This document shows, one piece after another, positions 61,985-64,000 of a stretch of DNA of 64,000 nucleotides. The position numbers and the translations under genes were made by a program. The number at the start of each line of letters is the position of its first letter. The stretch's first letter is position 1. The notes beneath the pieces were generated by a model that was not told the origin of the DNA, did no database searches, and saw nothing but the letters and a program-made list of their open reading frames with translations. The stretch is taken from NCBI RefSeq assembly GCF_905475345.1, contig NC_066609.1:163501-227500 (forward strand), given 5' to 3'. This DNA comes from Vespula vulgaris (Eukaryota > Arthropoda > Insecta > Hymenoptera > Vespidae).

Positions 61985-62492
61985 GAACTTTTTTATGAAT
62001 GAAACAACTCGGTCGGCCGGTCCCTCCGCCCCACCACTCCGGCGACGTCGGCGGCGGCGGTGGCGGCGGCGGCGGCGGCGGCGGTGGCAGAACGGCACAA
62101 CGAGAACCACCACGAGCTGCGCCTCCTCCTCCTCCTCTTTCCCCCTCTTCTTCTTCTTCTTCTTGCCTCCTCCACCACCACCCCCTTCGTCTCACGGCGG
62201 CACTAGCGCGAGTAAAACGGCTCGACACGTTGCTACTCCACCGCTCCTCTCTTCTCCTCTTCTCTTCTCTTCTCTTCTCTCTTCTCTTCTCTTCTCTTCG
62301 CGACCGCACACGACACACCAGCCAATCCGAAGTACGCGCGGGAAACGTTATTATTGCTGCACCACGAGGAGAAACGCCGGTCGCCGAGCGTGGCGCAAGC
62401 AGTCGGAAAGACGGACAGAACGAAACGAAACGAAACGAAACGAACGAATATAACGAATATAAACCACCTCGCTCGCCTTTCTTCCCTCGCAC

Positions 62493-62523
<31 letters not shown>

Positions 62524-64000
62524 TTCCACCTCCTCCTCCTCTTTCTTCTTACATCCTTACGATACCTTGTACCAAACCTCTTTCTTCTTCGTTTTCTTTT
62601 ATGAAGCGAACAAACCATGCACGTACGCATGCACGTCGTACATGATTTTTTTTCTCTCTCTCTCCCCCTTTCCATACACGGTGAAACGCTCTGTTCGTTT
62701 TCGGAGGAAACGCGAAAAAAAAAGACCGAAAGAAGGAAGAGGAGGAGGAGGAAGAAAGGGGTAGAGGAAGGAGGCGAAGAGACAAGAGACGGCAGAGAGA
62801 CAGAGAAAATGTTAAGAAGATAGAGAGAGGAAAGAAAAGAAGACACGCGCGCTCTATACGAAAGGACGGGTGTCAAGGACAAACGGGCGATGGCGCGCGG
62901 ACTCGCTTCGTGAATCTCTCGATTTACTATCGCACGCTCGCTCGTTCGCTCTCTCTTTCTCTCTCTTCCTCTCCCTCTTTCTGTACATCTCCCTTTTTCC
63001 TTCTGCTCCTCTCTCGGCCTATCCAAGAAGCGTAACGCGATCGCCAAAGATCCTCGAGGCGACGTAAATTCTTTTCTCCGTTCTTAATATTCTCTCCTCG
63101 GTCGCGCTCCGTCACGCGACGCTTCTTTTTCCTGCGCTTTTAAACTCCTTCGACTTGTGTACCTTCTTTCTCTCTCTTTTTTTCTCTTTCTTCTTTTTCT
63201 TCTCTCGTTTTACTTTTTTTTTTTCTTTCTTTTCCTTTTTTTCCCCCTGTTCCTTTTTGTTTCTTTTTTTCCGATAACGCCTGGAGGAGGCTTCCAACGC
63301 GAGATAAACGCCGTTCGTTCTTTTTTTTTTTCCTTTTGTTCTTATCGTTTACGACGTTCCGTCTTTCGAATAATTTAATATGCACTAAACACGCTCGTTT
63401 CTCCACTTAGTTACCTTTCCCTTAGATAATCGGACCGAAATCAAAATACATCTAGATCGTAATATGATCCGTTTATTCCCTTTCTATCGAAAGATTGTAA
63501 ATAAGAGAATATACCAAATTTCCTGAATATGGACTGTTGTAATTAAGATTTAATATGATATATCGACTCTCTAGACAAAGTATTATCGATCGATCTATTG
63601 TTTATCGTTCGCTTAACGTGTAAGTTTTACGTGCGTTCTACGCGAGGGTGCAAAAAAGAGAGAAAGAAAAAGCCGTGCTCTCTTTTCCAAATTAAAAGAA
63701 GTGTGAATGACTTCTCGAAGTAAACAATATATATATATGTATATATATATATGCATGTATATATATTTAAAAAAAACAAAAAAGAAAGAGAGAGAGAGCA
63801 AATCGATTTTCGCAAATCGAACGTTTTCGTCGAGGCTCGTCGTAACGATTTCTGACATCTACGATTTTTCGATGCAAAACTATATATATATATATAAAAA
63901 AAAAAGTCGCGTTACTTTTTCGAATTTATCGGCGAGCACATGATTTTTGTAGCGAGCGTTCTCGCAACGATTCTACCTCTCGTTTTTGTTAACGGTTTTT
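61985..64000. other. Gene-free downstream flank
   Basis: GGC repeat 62048-62089, TCTTC units 62230-62297, AACGA pentamers 62420-62445, an ATC repeat 62492-62524, poly-pyrimidine 63165-63270 and TA runs 63727-63765. A 359-codon minus frame (61968-63047) is assembled from these repeats and is not credible. Confidence 0.6.

Noticed and set aside
61968..63047. 359-codon open frame on the - strand
   Set aside because: Translation consists of Arg/Glu, Gly, Met and Ser runs from the GGC, ATC and TCTTC repeats; no domain.
1..64000. CRISPR arrays, operons, prophage or rRNA
   Set aside because: No regularly spaced direct repeats with unique spacers, no closely packed co-directional genes, no ribosome-binding-site pattern and no recognisable rRNA segments; the DNA is eukaryotic in character.

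Overview
The window looks like 64 kb of insect nuclear DNA. It is most likely hymenopteran: CpG is abundant rather than depleted, simple repeats (CT/GA, ACG/CGT, TCGG, CCTA, AC, AT) are extremely dense, and the one recognisable gene is a distal-antenna type transcription factor. No bacterial operon structure, phage module, CRISPR array, rRNA or tRNA could be supported. The order-level call is inference; the insect call is firmer.

Layout: about 59.7 kb of gene-free DNA, then a single uninterrupted coding region on the + strand (59704-61236, 510 codons) with an N-terminal Pipsqueak-type helix-turn-helix, then a 3' UTR with candidate polyadenylation signals (61691-61696 and 61979-61984), then about 2 kb of low-complexity DNA. 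The gene-free part alternates between AT-richer stretches (about 7.3-16 kb, 36-50 kb, 52.8-58.3 kb) and GC/CpG-rich, microsatellite-packed stretches (about 16.9-35.7 kb, and 58.6-59.6 kb just upstream of the gene). In the GC-rich parts stop codons are rare, so long but spurious open frames appear on both strands.

Inside the gene-free DNA I could support: one short inverted-repeat DNA element at 11315-11704 whose ends resemble pogo/Tigger termini; a diverged tandem array of roughly 300-400 bp units at 57261-58307, about 1.4 kb upstream of the gene; perfect palindromes and hairpin-capable inverted repeats; and several repeat-free patches carrying clustered homeodomain, POU, Sox, forkhead or Rel-like words. 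Those patches are reasonable enhancer candidates for the developmental gene downstream, but conservation has not been tested.

How it fits together: distal antenna family genes of Drosophila are nuclear regulators of antennal, eye and neural development. A lone developmental regulator at the edge of a long gene desert with dispersed binding-site clusters is a familiar arrangement, and it is the simplest reading here. I did not find a convincing new molecular system. The strongest items for follow-up are the tandem array beside the gene, the Tigger-like element, and the CpG-poor patches at 36.4, 37.8 and 43.8 kb.
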